From contig NJBO01000007.1 in NCBI GenBank assembly GCA_005223075.1, forward strand, positions 1 through 64,000: a stretch of DNA of 64,000 nt, in the 5' to 3' direction. This document shows, piece by piece, positions 15,784 through 24,038 of the stretch. Under the pieces are notes generated by a model. The model searched no databases and was not told the origin of the DNA. It saw only the letters and a list, made by a program, of their open reading frames with translations. How positions within the stretch are numbered: position 1 is the first letter of the stretch; each line of letters opens with the position of its first letter. The stretch comes from a candidate division TA06 bacterium B3_TA06 (GTDB taxonomy: Bacteria; Hydrothermota; Tepidihabitantia; B3-TA06). The translations under genes and the position numbers were made by a program.

Positions 15784-16896
15784 TTGAAAAGATTCCTACC
15801 CTTCCTTGTGCTCGTGACGCTTTGCTGCACGGGCCTTGAGGAGCCTGAGCTTATCTCACCCGCAGACGGTGAGACTGTGATGACCGCAACACCGAAGTTC
15901 ACATGGCATTCAACACCTGACGCTCGATCTTACTCTGTGGAGATATCAGCGGAGGAGAGCTTTGCCGAAACGATCGATAGCATTATATTCAAAGACACCT
16001 CGTTCATTCTGGCAGATACCCTAAAGCTGGGGCAGGAGTATCACTGGCGGGTAATTGCTCGTAATCTGCAGGGAGTAGAAAGCAACCCGAGCGAACCCGA
16101 AACGTTCCACGTCCAGAGCGGAGTTGGGCTGCTTTCTCCTGCGGCCTACGACAGCACCGCCTGGCCCGAGTTTTCATGGGGAGCTTACCCTGGTGCCTCC
16201 TCTTACAACCTTACCATCTCCTCCTATGCCGACTTCAGGGAGCCTTTCTTCGATACAACGACAGGCTCCACGTCACTGCAGTGGCCTGACAGCCTTGCAC
16301 CGGCCACCTACTTCTGGCGCGTGCAGGCATTTGATGCGAACCGGCCTTTAAGCTCTCCTTCCACCGTTCGACGATTGGTAAGCTACCGACTTGAAGATAC
16401 CTACTTCCCACTTAAACCTGGCCGGTCTCAGACGTTTCAAATCGTTGAACTGAAAGGATTCTACGTTCTGGGGACCCCTAACGAGTGGGATACTACAGAA
16501 TGGGACACCTCGCAATATACAGTAAATGTAGATAATACCTTCGCAGACAAGGAACGTCTCTACTACGTTCTTTCTTCGGATTCCTTTTGGGACATAGGGG
16601 ATAGCGTGGGACTCAAGGACGACTCCCTGTTCTCGCCCGTCTTCTTCATGAGCGAGCTCTATCCGACCGAGAGTGCCATTTTCCGTACCTGGCAGGACTC
16701 GACGTTTACGGTGTTGTGGGACGAAGACACCTTAAGGCTTCTATACACGTACGGTCTCCATCGAGGCTCTCTGGACTCCCTCATTATCCTGCGACTACCG
16801 GGCCAAGGCGTGATCGAGCAAAGACATTATTGGGAGCGCCGGGCAGTTTTAGATACACATGACTGGTTGACCTCCAGGACGAAGCTCCTGCCTTGA
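15784..16896 (+). CDS. lipoprotein with fibronectin-III-like repeats
   Basis: A 370-residue predicted surface lipoprotein. After a signal peptide ending in LVTLCC there are two or three beta-sandwich units. Each unit starts with a phrase such as LISPADGETVMTATPKFTW or LLSPAAYDSTAWPEFSW and ends with EYHWRVIARN or TYFWRVQAFD. These are typical fibronectin type III-like modules of carbohydrate- or surface-binding proteins. The last 150 residues are unplaced. I favour the TTG at 15784, 5 nt after GGAGG, over the ATG at 15772, which overlaps that site. It adjoins purD but shares no function with it. Confidence 0.65.
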   Translation: MKRFLPFLVLVTLCCTGLEEPELISPADGETVMTATPKFTWHSTPDARSYSVEISAEESFAETIDSIIFKDTSFILADTLKLGQEYHWRVIARNLQGVESNPSEPETFHVQSGVGLLSPAAYDSTAWPEFSWGAYPGASSYNLTISSYADFREPFFDTTTGSTSLQWPDSLAPATYFWRVQAFDANRPLSSPSTVRRLVSYRLEDTYFPLKPGRSQTFQIVELKGFYVLGTPNEWDTTEWDTSQYTVNVDNTFADKERLYYVLSSDSFWDIGDSVGLKDDSLFSPVFFMSELYPTESAIFRTWQDSTFTVLWDEDTLRLLYTYGLHRGSLDSLIILRLPGQGVIEQRHYWERRAVLDTHDWLTSRTKLLP

Positions 16897-16920
16897 CTTC
16901 GCCACCTACAACCGTATATT
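16893..16920 (+). promoter_or_regulatory. promoter of purD
   Basis: TTGACT (16893-16898), which overlaps the end of the upstream gene, then 16 nt and TATATT (16915-16920), 6 nt and ATG. Predicts a leaderless purD mRNA. Confidence 0.65.
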
Positions 16921-16926
16921 AAGTCC

Positions 16927-18213
16927 ATGAAGGTGTTTGTGCTTGGAGGGGGCGGAAGAGAGCACTCGTTGGGCTACAAGCTTGCGCAATCGGCTGATGT
17001 AGATGGGCTTTTCTTCCTGCCAGGTAACGGGGGAACGGCAAGGCTGGGCGAGAATTTGCCTATCTCTCCAACGGATGTTGATGCGGTTCTTGCGGCTGCA
17101 AAGGAACATAAACCAGGCCTCGTGGTTGTCGGCCCGGAGACACCTTTGTTTGCAGGGATCTCCGATCGTCTGACACAGGAGGGCTTCCGCGTCTTGGGGC
17201 CCTCAACAAAGGCCGCGATGCTTGAGCAGGAGAAGGCGTTTGCCAAGGAGTTCATGAAAAGACACCACATCCCTACGGCTTCCTTCAAGGTCTTCACCGA
17301 TATTGCCTCGGCAAAACACTATGTGGAAGGCAAAGACTCTCCCCTGGTCGTTAAGGCATCCGGCCCTGCTTTGGGCAAGGGGGTGATCGTTTGCTCCACC
17401 CCGCAGGAGGCGCTCGCCGCCGTTGATAAGATGATGGCCGAGCGCAAGTTCGGCCGGGCAGGGGATCGAGTCGTTGTTGAGGAGCGGCTGGTGGGTGAAG
17501 AGGTATCCATCCTGATACTCACTGACGGCGTCAACTACATCACCTTCCCCCCGGTGCAGGATCATAAACCGATAGGAGAGCGAGATACCGGCCCAAACAC
17601 TGGCGGTATGGGGGCCTACGCATCTGCGCCGCTGGTCGATGCGCCTCTCCTTGAGCGGATAGAGGACGAGATAATCCAGCCAGTTCTCGCAGGACTCCAG
17701 ATGGAGGGCATCGGCTACCGCGGGGTTCTCTACATGGGACTGATGGTGACTCAAGAAGGTCCAAAGGTGCTCGAGTTCAACTGCCGGTTCGGCGATCCGG
17801 AGAACCAGCCGTTGATGATGCTCATAGATGAAGATCTGCTCCAGCTACTCGTGGATACTGCAAGGGGTAGGCTTACGACCCGCAGGGTAAAGACTCGTCC
17901 GGGAAGTGCTTTATGCGTTGTGGCGGCCTCAGGCGGCTATCCAGGGGTGTACGAAAAAGGGAAACAGATAAGGTTGAATGTAGAGGAGAACTCTGATCTT
18001 GTCTGCTTCCATTCCGGGACCAAGGAACAGGAAGGAAAGCTTTTGACCTCGGGCGGCCGGGTGCTTGGTGTCACCGCGTTCGCATCCGATCTTAGAGAAG
18101 CCAAGGAGCGTGCCTACGCACCGCTTGAGGAGAAGCGTATCTACTTCGACGGCATCTACTTCCGCCGGGACATAGGCGATAAAGGTATAAGGAGGCTGGC
18201 AAATGAGCTTTAA
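16927..18213 (+). CDS. purD: phosphoribosylamine-glycine ligase
   Basis: A 428-residue enzyme of full family length. It ligates glycine to phosphoribosylamine with ATP (purine pathway step 2). The N-terminal domain begins MKVFVLGGGGREHSL, the ATP-grasp shows LVVKASGPALGKGVIVC, and the metal/active-site segment is DTGPNTGGMGAYAS with VLEFNCRFGDPENQ. It overlaps purE by 11 nt, and the two genes form an operon with the CDF and YrdC-fusion genes. No ribosome-binding site precedes the ATG, in line with a leaderless start. Confidence 0.95.
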   Translation: MKVFVLGGGGREHSLGYKLAQSADVDGLFFLPGNGGTARLGENLPISPTDVDAVLAAAKEHKPGLVVVGPETPLFAGISDRLTQEGFRVLGPSTKAAMLEQEKAFAKEFMKRHHIPTASFKVFTDIASAKHYVEGKDSPLVVKASGPALGKGVIVCSTPQEALAAVDKMMAERKFGRAGDRVVVEERLVGEEVSILILTDGVNYITFPPVQDHKPIGERDTGPNTGGMGAYASAPLVDAPLLERIEDEIIQPVLAGLQMEGIGYRGVLYMGLMVTQEGPKVLEFNCRFGDPENQPLMMLIDEDLLQLLVDTARGRLTTRRVKTRPGSALCVVAASGGYPGVYEKGKQIRLNVEENSDLVCFHSGTKEQEGKLLTSGGRVLGVTAFASDLREAKERAYAPLEEKRIYFDGIYFRRDIGDKGIRRLANEL

Positions 18214-18619
18214 GGTAGCGGTCGTTGCGGGCTCGAAGAACGATGCGGATTGCGTGAAGCTTACAGAGGAGGAGCTTCGAGCTGCGGGCATCGAATACGA
18301 GACCCACTACATCTCAGCCCACAGACAACCGGAAGAAGTAGCTGAGTTTGCAAAGACTGCGGCATCGAACGGATTTTCGGTAATCATCGCCCTTGCTGGC
18401 TACGCGGCGGCCCTGCCAGGAGTAATCGCGGCCTACACCTTGCTTCCGGTGATCGGGGTACCACTTGACACCTCGCCCCTTTCCGGGTGGGACTCGCTTC
18501 TTTCGATCGTGCAGATGCCCAATGGCGTTCCTGTCGCCACCATGAGCGTGGGACGCGCCGGTGCGCGAAACGCCGCGCGGTTCTGCCAGAGGCTGAAGGA
18601 AATCTGCAAGAAGGGCTGA
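18203..18619 (+). CDS. purE: PurE-family carboxyaminoimidazole ribonucleotide mutase-like, with altered active site
   Basis: A 138-residue PurE homologue, slightly short. It keeps GSKNDAD (usually GSxSD), the SAHR motif with the first catalytic His, and DSLLSIVQMPNGVPVATM. The second conserved block, normally AGGAAHLPG, reads AGYAAALPG: the catalytic-site His is Ala. PurE uses this His in the mutase reaction of class I enzymes, so activity may be altered or lost, or the protein may work differently. The gene is coupled to purD, which still favours a role in purine synthesis. Confidence 0.85.
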   Translation: MSFKVAVVAGSKNDADCVKLTEEELRAAGIEYETHYISAHRQPEEVAEFAKTAASNGFSVIIALAGYAAALPGVIAAYTLLPVIGVPLDTSPLSGWDSLLSIVQMPNGVPVATMSVGRAGARNAARFCQRLKEICKKG

Positions 18620-18630
18620 CTGCGGCTTAT

Positions 18631-19500
18631 ATGAGCGCCAAGAGGGTTCGAGCGGTGCTGATCACAAGCACCGTCGCTAACGTGCTGCTTATGGGAATGA
18701 AGCTCGGAATCGGCTTCCTTACGCTTTCGCGGGCGCTCATCGCCGACGGCGTGAACTCCACCCTTGATATATTCTTCTCGGTGATGATCCTTGTTTCCTT
18801 TCGCATGGCAGCAAGGCCTGCAGACAAGGATCATCCCTACGGACACGGCAACATCGAGGTTCTCGTTGCCTTCATCGCCGCTCTCATAATCATCGCCACG
18901 GGTGGCTTTATAGTCTATGATGGTATAAAAAACATCCTTTCCCCCATGCAAGAGCTTCCCTCGTTATATTGGCTGGCGTTAGCCGCATCGGCGGTTACCA
19001 TCGCAGCCAAGCTCTCCCTCTACTTCTACGCCCGATCGGCGGTCAAACGTTACCGTTCACCTGCGGTCGAGGTGCAAGCTGCAGACCACCGCGCCGACAT
19101 CCTAGCCACCTCGGCGGCGCTTCTTGGCATCCTCTTTACCTTCCTTGGAGTAAGATTCCTCGACTCGGTGGCCGCCGTGATCGTAGCCGGTTTTATCATC
19201 TGGACCGGAATAAAGCTCGTCAAGGATAACCTGAAGGTACTCTTAGACGCTCAACCCTCCGATGAATTCTTTACCCCTTTAAAGAACCGACTGGCTGAAT
19301 TCAAAGATATCCACAAGCTCCGCCACATGCGAGCCCACCCCGTAGGGACCTACTACTTCCTTGAGATCACCATAACCGTAGACAGGAAACTGTCGGTTAA
19401 AGATGGACACGATATTGCCGACAGAATACGAAGGGAGCTCTTAAGATGCGAAAAGCGTTTGAAGGATGTGATCGTTCATGTTGAGCCGGCAAGCGATTGA
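18631..19500 (+). CDS. cation diffusion facilitator (CDF) transporter
   Basis: A 289-residue inner-membrane metal/proton antiporter. The first helices carry LIADGVNSTLDIFFSV (metal site, usually HSxxD), then KDHPYGHGNIE, and later AADHRADILATSAAL with the second site (HxxxD). A cytoplasmic C-terminal domain follows (residues about 205-289). The likely substrates are Zn, Fe or Mn. Note Asn instead of His in the first site (VNSTLD), which changes metal preference in related proteins. The start ATG at 18631 lies 11 nt after purE; an earlier in-frame ATG lies inside purE. It overlaps the next gene by 23 nt. Confidence 0.85.
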   Translation: MSAKRVRAVLITSTVANVLLMGMKLGIGFLTLSRALIADGVNSTLDIFFSVMILVSFRMAARPADKDHPYGHGNIEVLVAFIAALIIIATGGFIVYDGIKNILSPMQELPSLYWLALAASAVTIAAKLSLYFYARSAVKRYRSPAVEVQAADHRADILATSAALLGILFTFLGVRFLDSVAAVIVAGFIIWTGIKLVKDNLKVLLDAQPSDEFFTPLKNRLAEFKDIHKLRHMRAHPVGTYYFLEITITVDRKLSVKDGHDIADRIRRELLRCEKRLKDVIVHVEPASD

Positions 19501-20554
19501 ACGCGCCGCAGCGGTGCTCAAGCGAGGCGAGCTGGTTATTCTGCCCACCGATACCGTACCCGGCCTCTTTGTAAAGGATACCCCTGAGGGCGAAGAGAGA
19601 TTGCTGAGACTGAAGGGCCGGGGCAGTAAGAAACCCTTTGCCCGGATGTTCGGCTCACGCAAGCAGCTTGCCGAAAGGGTAAGGGTGAGAACCAAGATGC
19701 AGAGACTGGCGCTGAAACGTCTGCTGCCTGGACGGGTAACCCTGGTTCTTCCTTCCGCAAACAAAGAGGAAGGGACTCTGGGTGCGAGGCTCCCCATGGA
19801 TGCTTCTCTGCGGGCGCTCGTTCGCCGCACAGGCCCGTTGATCGCCACCTCGTCCAACCTGTCGGGCAAGGAGCTGCGAGATCCAGCCAACCTGCCCCCA
19901 AAGCTGCTTAAAGAAGTAGCGCTGGTAGAAGAGGACGCCTCTGGGAATCGCCTCGATCCAAAACCCATCGCCTCCAGTGTTATCGATCTTACCCACAAAA
20001 GGCCGGCCATCCTTCGCAAAGGTGCGGTCTCGATCTGGACCGTTAAGAGACGGCTAGGCAAAACCCCCTACCTTACGCCCCCCCAGGAACTCAACGTGCT
20101 TTTCGTCTGCGGCGGCAACACCTGTCGCTCGCCTATGGCTGCGACTTTCCTTAGAACACGTTGCTCCTCGCCCCGCGTGAATATTCGGAGTGCGGGCTTG
20201 TCCGCGGCCCGAGGTTCTGAGGCCGCTCAATTCGCCGAGAAGGCGATGCAAGAACTTGGTCTTACACTTAAGGATCACCGCTCCAGAGCAATAACTGATG
20301 AGCTTGCCGCCTGGGCCGATCTCATATTTGCCATGACCCGCAGTCATCTTTTACGCATCCGCCGCCTGTATGCGCGATTTGCTGACCGGGCGTTCCTTCT
20401 AAGCGGATTCCCCGAACCCTGGCCCCATGGACGGAATATAGACGACCCTATAGGAGGTTCTATAGAAATCTACAAACATACTTCCCAGCAAATTCAACTA
20501 TATATTCACTCTATCTACCCTAAGATAGAGAAAGTGTTGACTCAAGCGAATTAG
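19478..20554 (+). CDS. fusion of YrdC/Sua5 threonylcarbamoyl-AMP synthase and low-MW protein phosphatase
   Basis: A 358-residue two-domain protein. Residues 1 to about 190 are a YrdC/TsaC domain: LPTDTVPGLFVKDTPEGEERLL, KGRGSKKPFARMF, and IATSSNLSGKE. They make the threonylcarbamoyl-AMP used for the t6A modification of tRNAs that read ANN codons. Residues about 205-358 are a low-molecular-weight phosphatase: catalytic loop VCGGNTCRSPMA (CX5R), and DDPIG with the general acid. In Bacillus the homologues Sua5 and YwlE (arginine phosphatase) are separate genes close together. Overlaps the CDF gene by 23 nt. Confidence 0.85.
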   Translation: MLSRQAIERAAAVLKRGELVILPTDTVPGLFVKDTPEGEERLLRLKGRGSKKPFARMFGSRKQLAERVRVRTKMQRLALKRLLPGRVTLVLPSANKEEGTLGARLPMDASLRALVRRTGPLIATSSNLSGKELRDPANLPPKLLKEVALVEEDASGNRLDPKPIASSVIDLTHKRPAILRKGAVSIWTVKRRLGKTPYLTPPQELNVLFVCGGNTCRSPMAATFLRTRCSSPRVNIRSAGLSAARGSEAAQFAEKAMQELGLTLKDHRSRAITDELAAWADLIFAMTRSHLLRIRRLYARFADRAFLLSGFPEPWPHGRNIDDPIGGSIEIYKHTSQQIQLYIHSIYPKIEKVLTQAN

Positions 20555-20565
20555 CACGAGAGACC

Positions 20566-20593
20566 TTGACAAAAGCCCCGTCTTTACTATAAT
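20566..20593 (+). promoter_or_regulatory. promoter of the HU gene
   Basis: TTGACA (20566-20571), 16 nt, TATAAT (20588-20593). Both boxes are perfect consensus, as expected for an abundant protein. Confidence 0.75.
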
Positions 20594-20624
20594 CTTAGCA
20601 ACCTTTGATCAAGGAGGCGCATAA

Positions 20625-20900
20625 ATGACAAAGGCAGAACTGATTGAAAAGATCGCAAAAAACGCGAGCGTCACTAAGAAAGCGGCCGGGGTAGCCGTAA
20701 ATACAATGATCGATGAGGTCACGAAGGCTCTTAAGAGAGGCCAGCGTGTACCGCTCGTCGGCTTCGGCACCTTCATGGTGCGCCGCACCAAGGCACGTAA
20801 GGGCCGCAATCCGCGCACGGGCGAAGAGATCAGGATCAAAGCCCGTAAGCGCCCGGTCTTCAAAGCCGGGAAAGCCCTTCGTGAAGCAGTCGCTAAGTAA
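20625..20900 (+). CDS. HU-family DNA-binding protein
   Basis: A 91-residue histone-like protein of normal length. It opens MTKAELIEKIAKNASVTKK, has the dimer core VPLVGFGTFMVRRTKARKG and the DNA-binding arm GRNPRTGEEIRIKARKRPVFKAGKAL. It binds DNA as a dimer in the nucleoid. AAGGAGG precedes the ATG by about 7 nt. Its stop codon TAA overlaps the ATG of the next gene, and a terminator-like hairpin follows inside that gene. Confidence 0.95.
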   Translation: MTKAELIEKIAKNASVTKKAAGVAVNTMIDEVTKALKRGQRVPLVGFGTFMVRRTKARKGRNPRTGEEIRIKARKRPVFKAGKALREAVAK

Positions 20901-21934
20901 TGTCCCAAACACAAGGGGGGCCGAAGCGCCCCCCTTCTTCTTTCCAGCCTCCTTATCATGCATTAAGGTGGGACTCAAGAAGTTTTGCCGTTCTTGATCA
21001 GCGCGAACTACCACTCAAAAAACGCTATCTGAGGCTTGCGGATATAACCTCGGCCTGCCAGGCCATCCGCACGCTGGCCGTCCGCGGCGCGCCGCTGATC
21101 GGGGTAACGGCCGCCCTGGCCGTAGCCCACGCCGCACGTAAGGGCGCTACTCAGCAAGAGCTGGTTAGAGGGATCAAGAAACTTGCCGCGACACGGCCAA
21201 CCGCTGTCAATCTCTTTGTCGCTCTGGACAGGATGAAGGCTGTTGTTGAGAACAGAGATTCCAGGGATGAGATTGTTGCGGAGGCATTGAATATATGGAA
21301 GGAAGAAAAGGATTACTCCTTAGCGATAGCCAAGCACGGTCAGAAACTTATACGTAAGGGTATGAGAGTAGGCACTTACTGCAACACAGGCGCACTGGCC
21401 GCACCAGGTATTGGCACGGCACTCGGTGTAATTATCAAGGCTCATCTTGCAGGTAAAGGGATCCATGTTATTGTATCTGAAACGCGCCCGCTTCTGCAGG
21501 GCTCACGCTTAACCGCGTGGGAGCTTTCGCAGTGGAAGATTCCATATACCCTGGTAACGGAATCCGCGCTTGCAAGCGTTGTGGGAGAACTTGACGCGAT
21601 CTTCGTTGGGGCCGACCGCATAGCCGCAAACGGCGAGGTGGCGAACAAGGTAGGGACCTACGGCTTAGCCATAATGGCCAGGCATTTCAAGGTGCCATTC
21701 TACGTTGTGGCGCCGTCATCCAGTGTGGATTTAAGCCTGAAGGATGGAGCAGAGATTCCTATAGAGAGGCGCTCTGCGGATGAGGTGCGCACGTTCGGCT
21801 CCTGCCGTACAGCGCCTAGAGACGCTTCTGTAGCAAACCCCGCCTTTGACGTAACCCCTGCAAGACTAATCTCAGGGATTATCACTGAGAAAGGCGTTCT
21901 TTCTGCTCCCTACGCAAAGAGCCTGCGGCGATGA
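20900..21934 (+). CDS. mtnA: S-methyl-5-thioribose-1-phosphate isomerase
   Basis: A 344-residue enzyme of the MtnA/eIF2B-alpha family, of normal length. It converts methylthioribose-1-phosphate to methylthioribulose-1-phosphate in methionine salvage. Signature segments are AVRGAPLIGVTAALAVA, TYCNTGALAAPGIGTALGVI with the catalytic Cys, ETRPLLQGSRLTAWEL, and FVGADRIAANGEVANKVGTY with the catalytic Asp. The only in-frame start before the conserved HALRWD is the ATG at 20900, inside the HU stop codon. The first 14 or so codons overlap the HU terminator hairpin. No other salvage gene is near. Confidence 0.9.
   Translation: MSQTQGGPKRPPSSFQPPYHALRWDSRSFAVLDQRELPLKKRYLRLADITSACQAIRTLAVRGAPLIGVTAALAVAHAARKGATQQELVRGIKKLAATRPTAVNLFVALDRMKAVVENRDSRDEIVAEALNIWKEEKDYSLAIAKHGQKLIRKGMRVGTYCNTGALAAPGIGTALGVIIKAHLAGKGIHVIVSETRPLLQGSRLTAWELSQWKIPYTLVTESALASVVGELDAIFVGADRIAANGEVANKVGTYGLAIMARHFKVPFYVVAPSSSVDLSLKDGAEIPIERRSADEVRTFGSCRTAPRDASVANPAFDVTPARLISGIITEKGVLSAPYAKSLRR
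20913..20940 (+). terminator. HU terminator/attenuator inside the start of mtnA
   Basis: AAGGGGGG (20913-20920) pairs with CCCCCCTT (20929-20936), extended by a C-G pair, followed by CTTC and TTTCC. It would end most HU transcripts and let a fraction read into mtnA. Confidence 0.7.
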
Positions 21935-23268
21935 GTTGTCTTATTGCCCTGCTCCTGATCAACCAACCCATCATACCTCAACTCCCACCTCCTCCTGAGC
22001 TTGAGCCCCCACTCGAACGACCGGTGGTTATTCCTCTCGAACATGACACCCTGGGTGTAAGTATGGCATTGGGCGCTCCTTTCGGGTTTGAGCTATTGGC
22101 CCGCCAGGACGGCCCCATCCTCTCCGGCCGCACCGCTCTCTCGATTCACGAGAGAGCAGACCACTTCCACGGACTCCAGCAACTGGGAAAGACCCAGCTT
22201 GTAGCCAACATCAAATCGCTGCAGATTGCTTCGGGAATACAGGGTCTGCGCTACGCAAATACCGATCTCACGGAGGAGTTCGGGCATCCTGAGGCCGCAA
22301 ACGACCCCGAGCCTCGCTCATATGCAGATGCCTGGCTTCGAGGCCTTTGGCATCACTGGAACCTGCTCGCCGGCGTCGAGGCGCAAGCCTACACATCCAC
22401 GATGAGCGGGAACCACCGCAGCGGAGGCCAGGCTACGGCACGGGTTTTTGTAGACAGGCCGTGGGCCAGGTTGCTTTCAAGAAATCAGGCTAGGATAAAC
22501 CCGGAAGGGATGGAATTCTTAACCGATGCTGTTTTCCAATATCAGGCGAGCTTCATGCTTATCACCCCTGCTCTGCAGGGACGCCTATCCCCCACGCAGG
22601 ATAATCCGGCAGGAGCAGGGGCCAGCCTGAACCTAGTTGCCGTGCTTGGCAATCTATCGCTTGAATTCGAGGGCTCCTACCGCCGCAAAATCCCTATACT
22701 GCTCGACTCCATGCTGCTTGCTCCTGTCCAGGCAACCCTCGCACCAGAGGTGCAGCCACACATACTTACCGATCACCTTCGCGTGGGAGCAGGGTATGAA
22801 GGCGTAGAGGTATCAATCTTCACCGAACAGGGGGAGGGCCTTTTTTGGCAAGCAGGACCCCAAGGGTATCCCCAGGTTGGATTGTTTGATTTCTCTCAAA
22901 CAGGAGGCCGGGTGGCAGCAAAACTGGAACGAGACAAGCTCTCCCTTGTTGGAAAGCTCCTCTTCCTCTTTTCAGAACCCCAGACCCCATGGACGCCGCT
23001 CTGGGAGTTCACTGACTCGATGTCTGTGAAGCTTGCCCGGTGGGAAGCGTTTGTGTTGATAGGGGCGAGTGGTGAACGCCGAAGTGGAGAGGTTTATGAA
23101 TCCTCTTATGCGCTGCTGGGGTGCGGGGTTTTCTATGAACGCGAGCCTTTTCGCTTGCTCCTGCGTGCCGATGATCTGCTTGACCGCAGGCCCCAGTGCT
23201 GGCCTGGCCTGCCCGATGCAGGACGTCGAGTAACCCTCTCAGTTGCTTTATTCTCAACCGAGTGGTGA
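21931..23268 (+). CDS. outer-membrane beta-barrel-like protein
   Basis: A 445-residue exported protein. It has a short signal-like N terminus (MSCLIALLLI), a Pro-rich stretch and then many alternating amphipathic strands. The end, LLLRADDLLDRRPQ...PDAGRRVTLSVALF, resembles the last strands of TonB-dependent receptors (lrvDNLFDR...pGR). There is no plug domain, so it is either a truncated receptor-type barrel or a separate family. It begins on the ATGA that ends mtnA (4-nt overlap). Its 3' end overlaps the convergent pseudouridine synthase gene by 136 nt. Confidence 0.6.
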   Translation: MSCLIALLLINQPIIPQLPPPPELEPPLERPVVIPLEHDTLGVSMALGAPFGFELLARQDGPILSGRTALSIHERADHFHGLQQLGKTQLVANIKSLQIASGIQGLRYANTDLTEEFGHPEAANDPEPRSYADAWLRGLWHHWNLLAGVEAQAYTSTMSGNHRSGGQATARVFVDRPWARLLSRNQARINPEGMEFLTDAVFQYQASFMLITPALQGRLSPTQDNPAGAGASLNLVAVLGNLSLEFEGSYRRKIPILLDSMLLAPVQATLAPEVQPHILTDHLRVGAGYEGVEVSIFTEQGEGLFWQAGPQGYPQVGLFDFSQTGGRVAAKLERDKLSLVGKLLFLFSEPQTPWTPLWEFTDSMSVKLARWEAFVLIGASGERRSGEVYESSYALLGCGVFYEREPFRLLLRADDLLDRRPQCWPGLPDAGRRVTLSVALFSTEW

Positions 23269-24038
23269 GAACGCCTCACCGCCCGGCGCAGGGCGGCTAC
23301 CTCATCTGAGGTCAGTTCGCGGGCCTTGCCCGGGGGCAGATCACCCAGCTCGATAGGTCCGAATCCCACCCTGACCAGTCGAACGACGCGATGTCCGAAG
23401 CGCTCGAAGATCCTGCGGATCTCACGTTTTCGCCCCTCACGCATGGAAAGCTCCAGGCAGCGTGAGGAGATAACCTTGACCTTCGCAGGTAGTGTGGGAC
23501 CCTCATCCAACATAACCCCGCCATTCTCGATGGCGGCAATCGTTTCTTCTGAAACAGGCCAATCAAGTGTCACCTGGTAGCGCTTGATGACCCCGAAACG
23601 AGGATGGGTAAGCCGATGACAGAGATCCCCGTCCGAGGTCAAAAGGATTAATCCCTCGCTTTCCTTGTCCAGGCGCCCGACAGGGAATACCCTTGTTGAT
23701 GACGGGACAAGGTGTGTAACCATGTTCTTGTGGTGGGGATCTCGTGTGGAGGCGAGTACACCTCGTGGCTTATTGACCGCCCAGTACTCGAAGCCGCGCT
23801 TGAGCCATCTAGAAGAGCGTTCATCGTAGACCCCTCTCAAGGTGGCACGGTAAAGGACGGTTCTATCGACGTCAAGGACAATGATCTCATCTTCCCCCCG
23901 CAGGGTATCCCCGAGCTTGGCCGGTTTTTTGTTGATGAGCACCCGTCCCTCGCGAATCCAGCCTTCTATCATTCGCCTTGAGGCCAATCCCCAGCCGGCG
24001 AGGAATTTTTGTATACGCGGAGAGGTGTTGTTACTCAA
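23133..24038 (-). CDS. rRNA pseudouridine synthase (RsuA/RluB family)
   Basis: A 301-residue enzyme. An S4 RNA-binding domain (RIQKFLAGWGLASRRMIEGW) leads into the catalytic domain with WAVNKPRGVLAST, VGRLDKESEGLILLTSDG (catalytic Asp) and LSMREGRKREIRRIFE. This is the RluB/RsuA type, which modifies large- or small-subunit rRNA. The last 60 residues are an extra Arg/Ser-rich tail, and that stretch is antisense to the barrel gene. It starts at TTG overlapping the stop of the upstream TPR gene by 8 nt; the start has no strong ribosome-binding site. Confidence 0.88.
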   Translation of the reverse strand: MSNNTSPRIQKFLAGWGLASRRMIEGWIREGRVLINKKPAKLGDTLRGEDEIIVLDVDRTVLYRATLRGVYDERSSRWLKRGFEYWAVNKPRGVLASTRDPHHKNMVTHLVPSSTRVFPVGRLDKESEGLILLTSDGDLCHRLTHPRFGVIKRYQVTLDWPVSEETIAAIENGGVMLDEGPTLPAKVKVISSRCLELSMREGRKREIRRIFERFGHRVVRLVRVGFGPIELGDLPPGKARELTSDEVAALRRAVRRSHHSVENKATERVTRRPASGRPGQHWGLRSSRSSARRSKRKGSRS

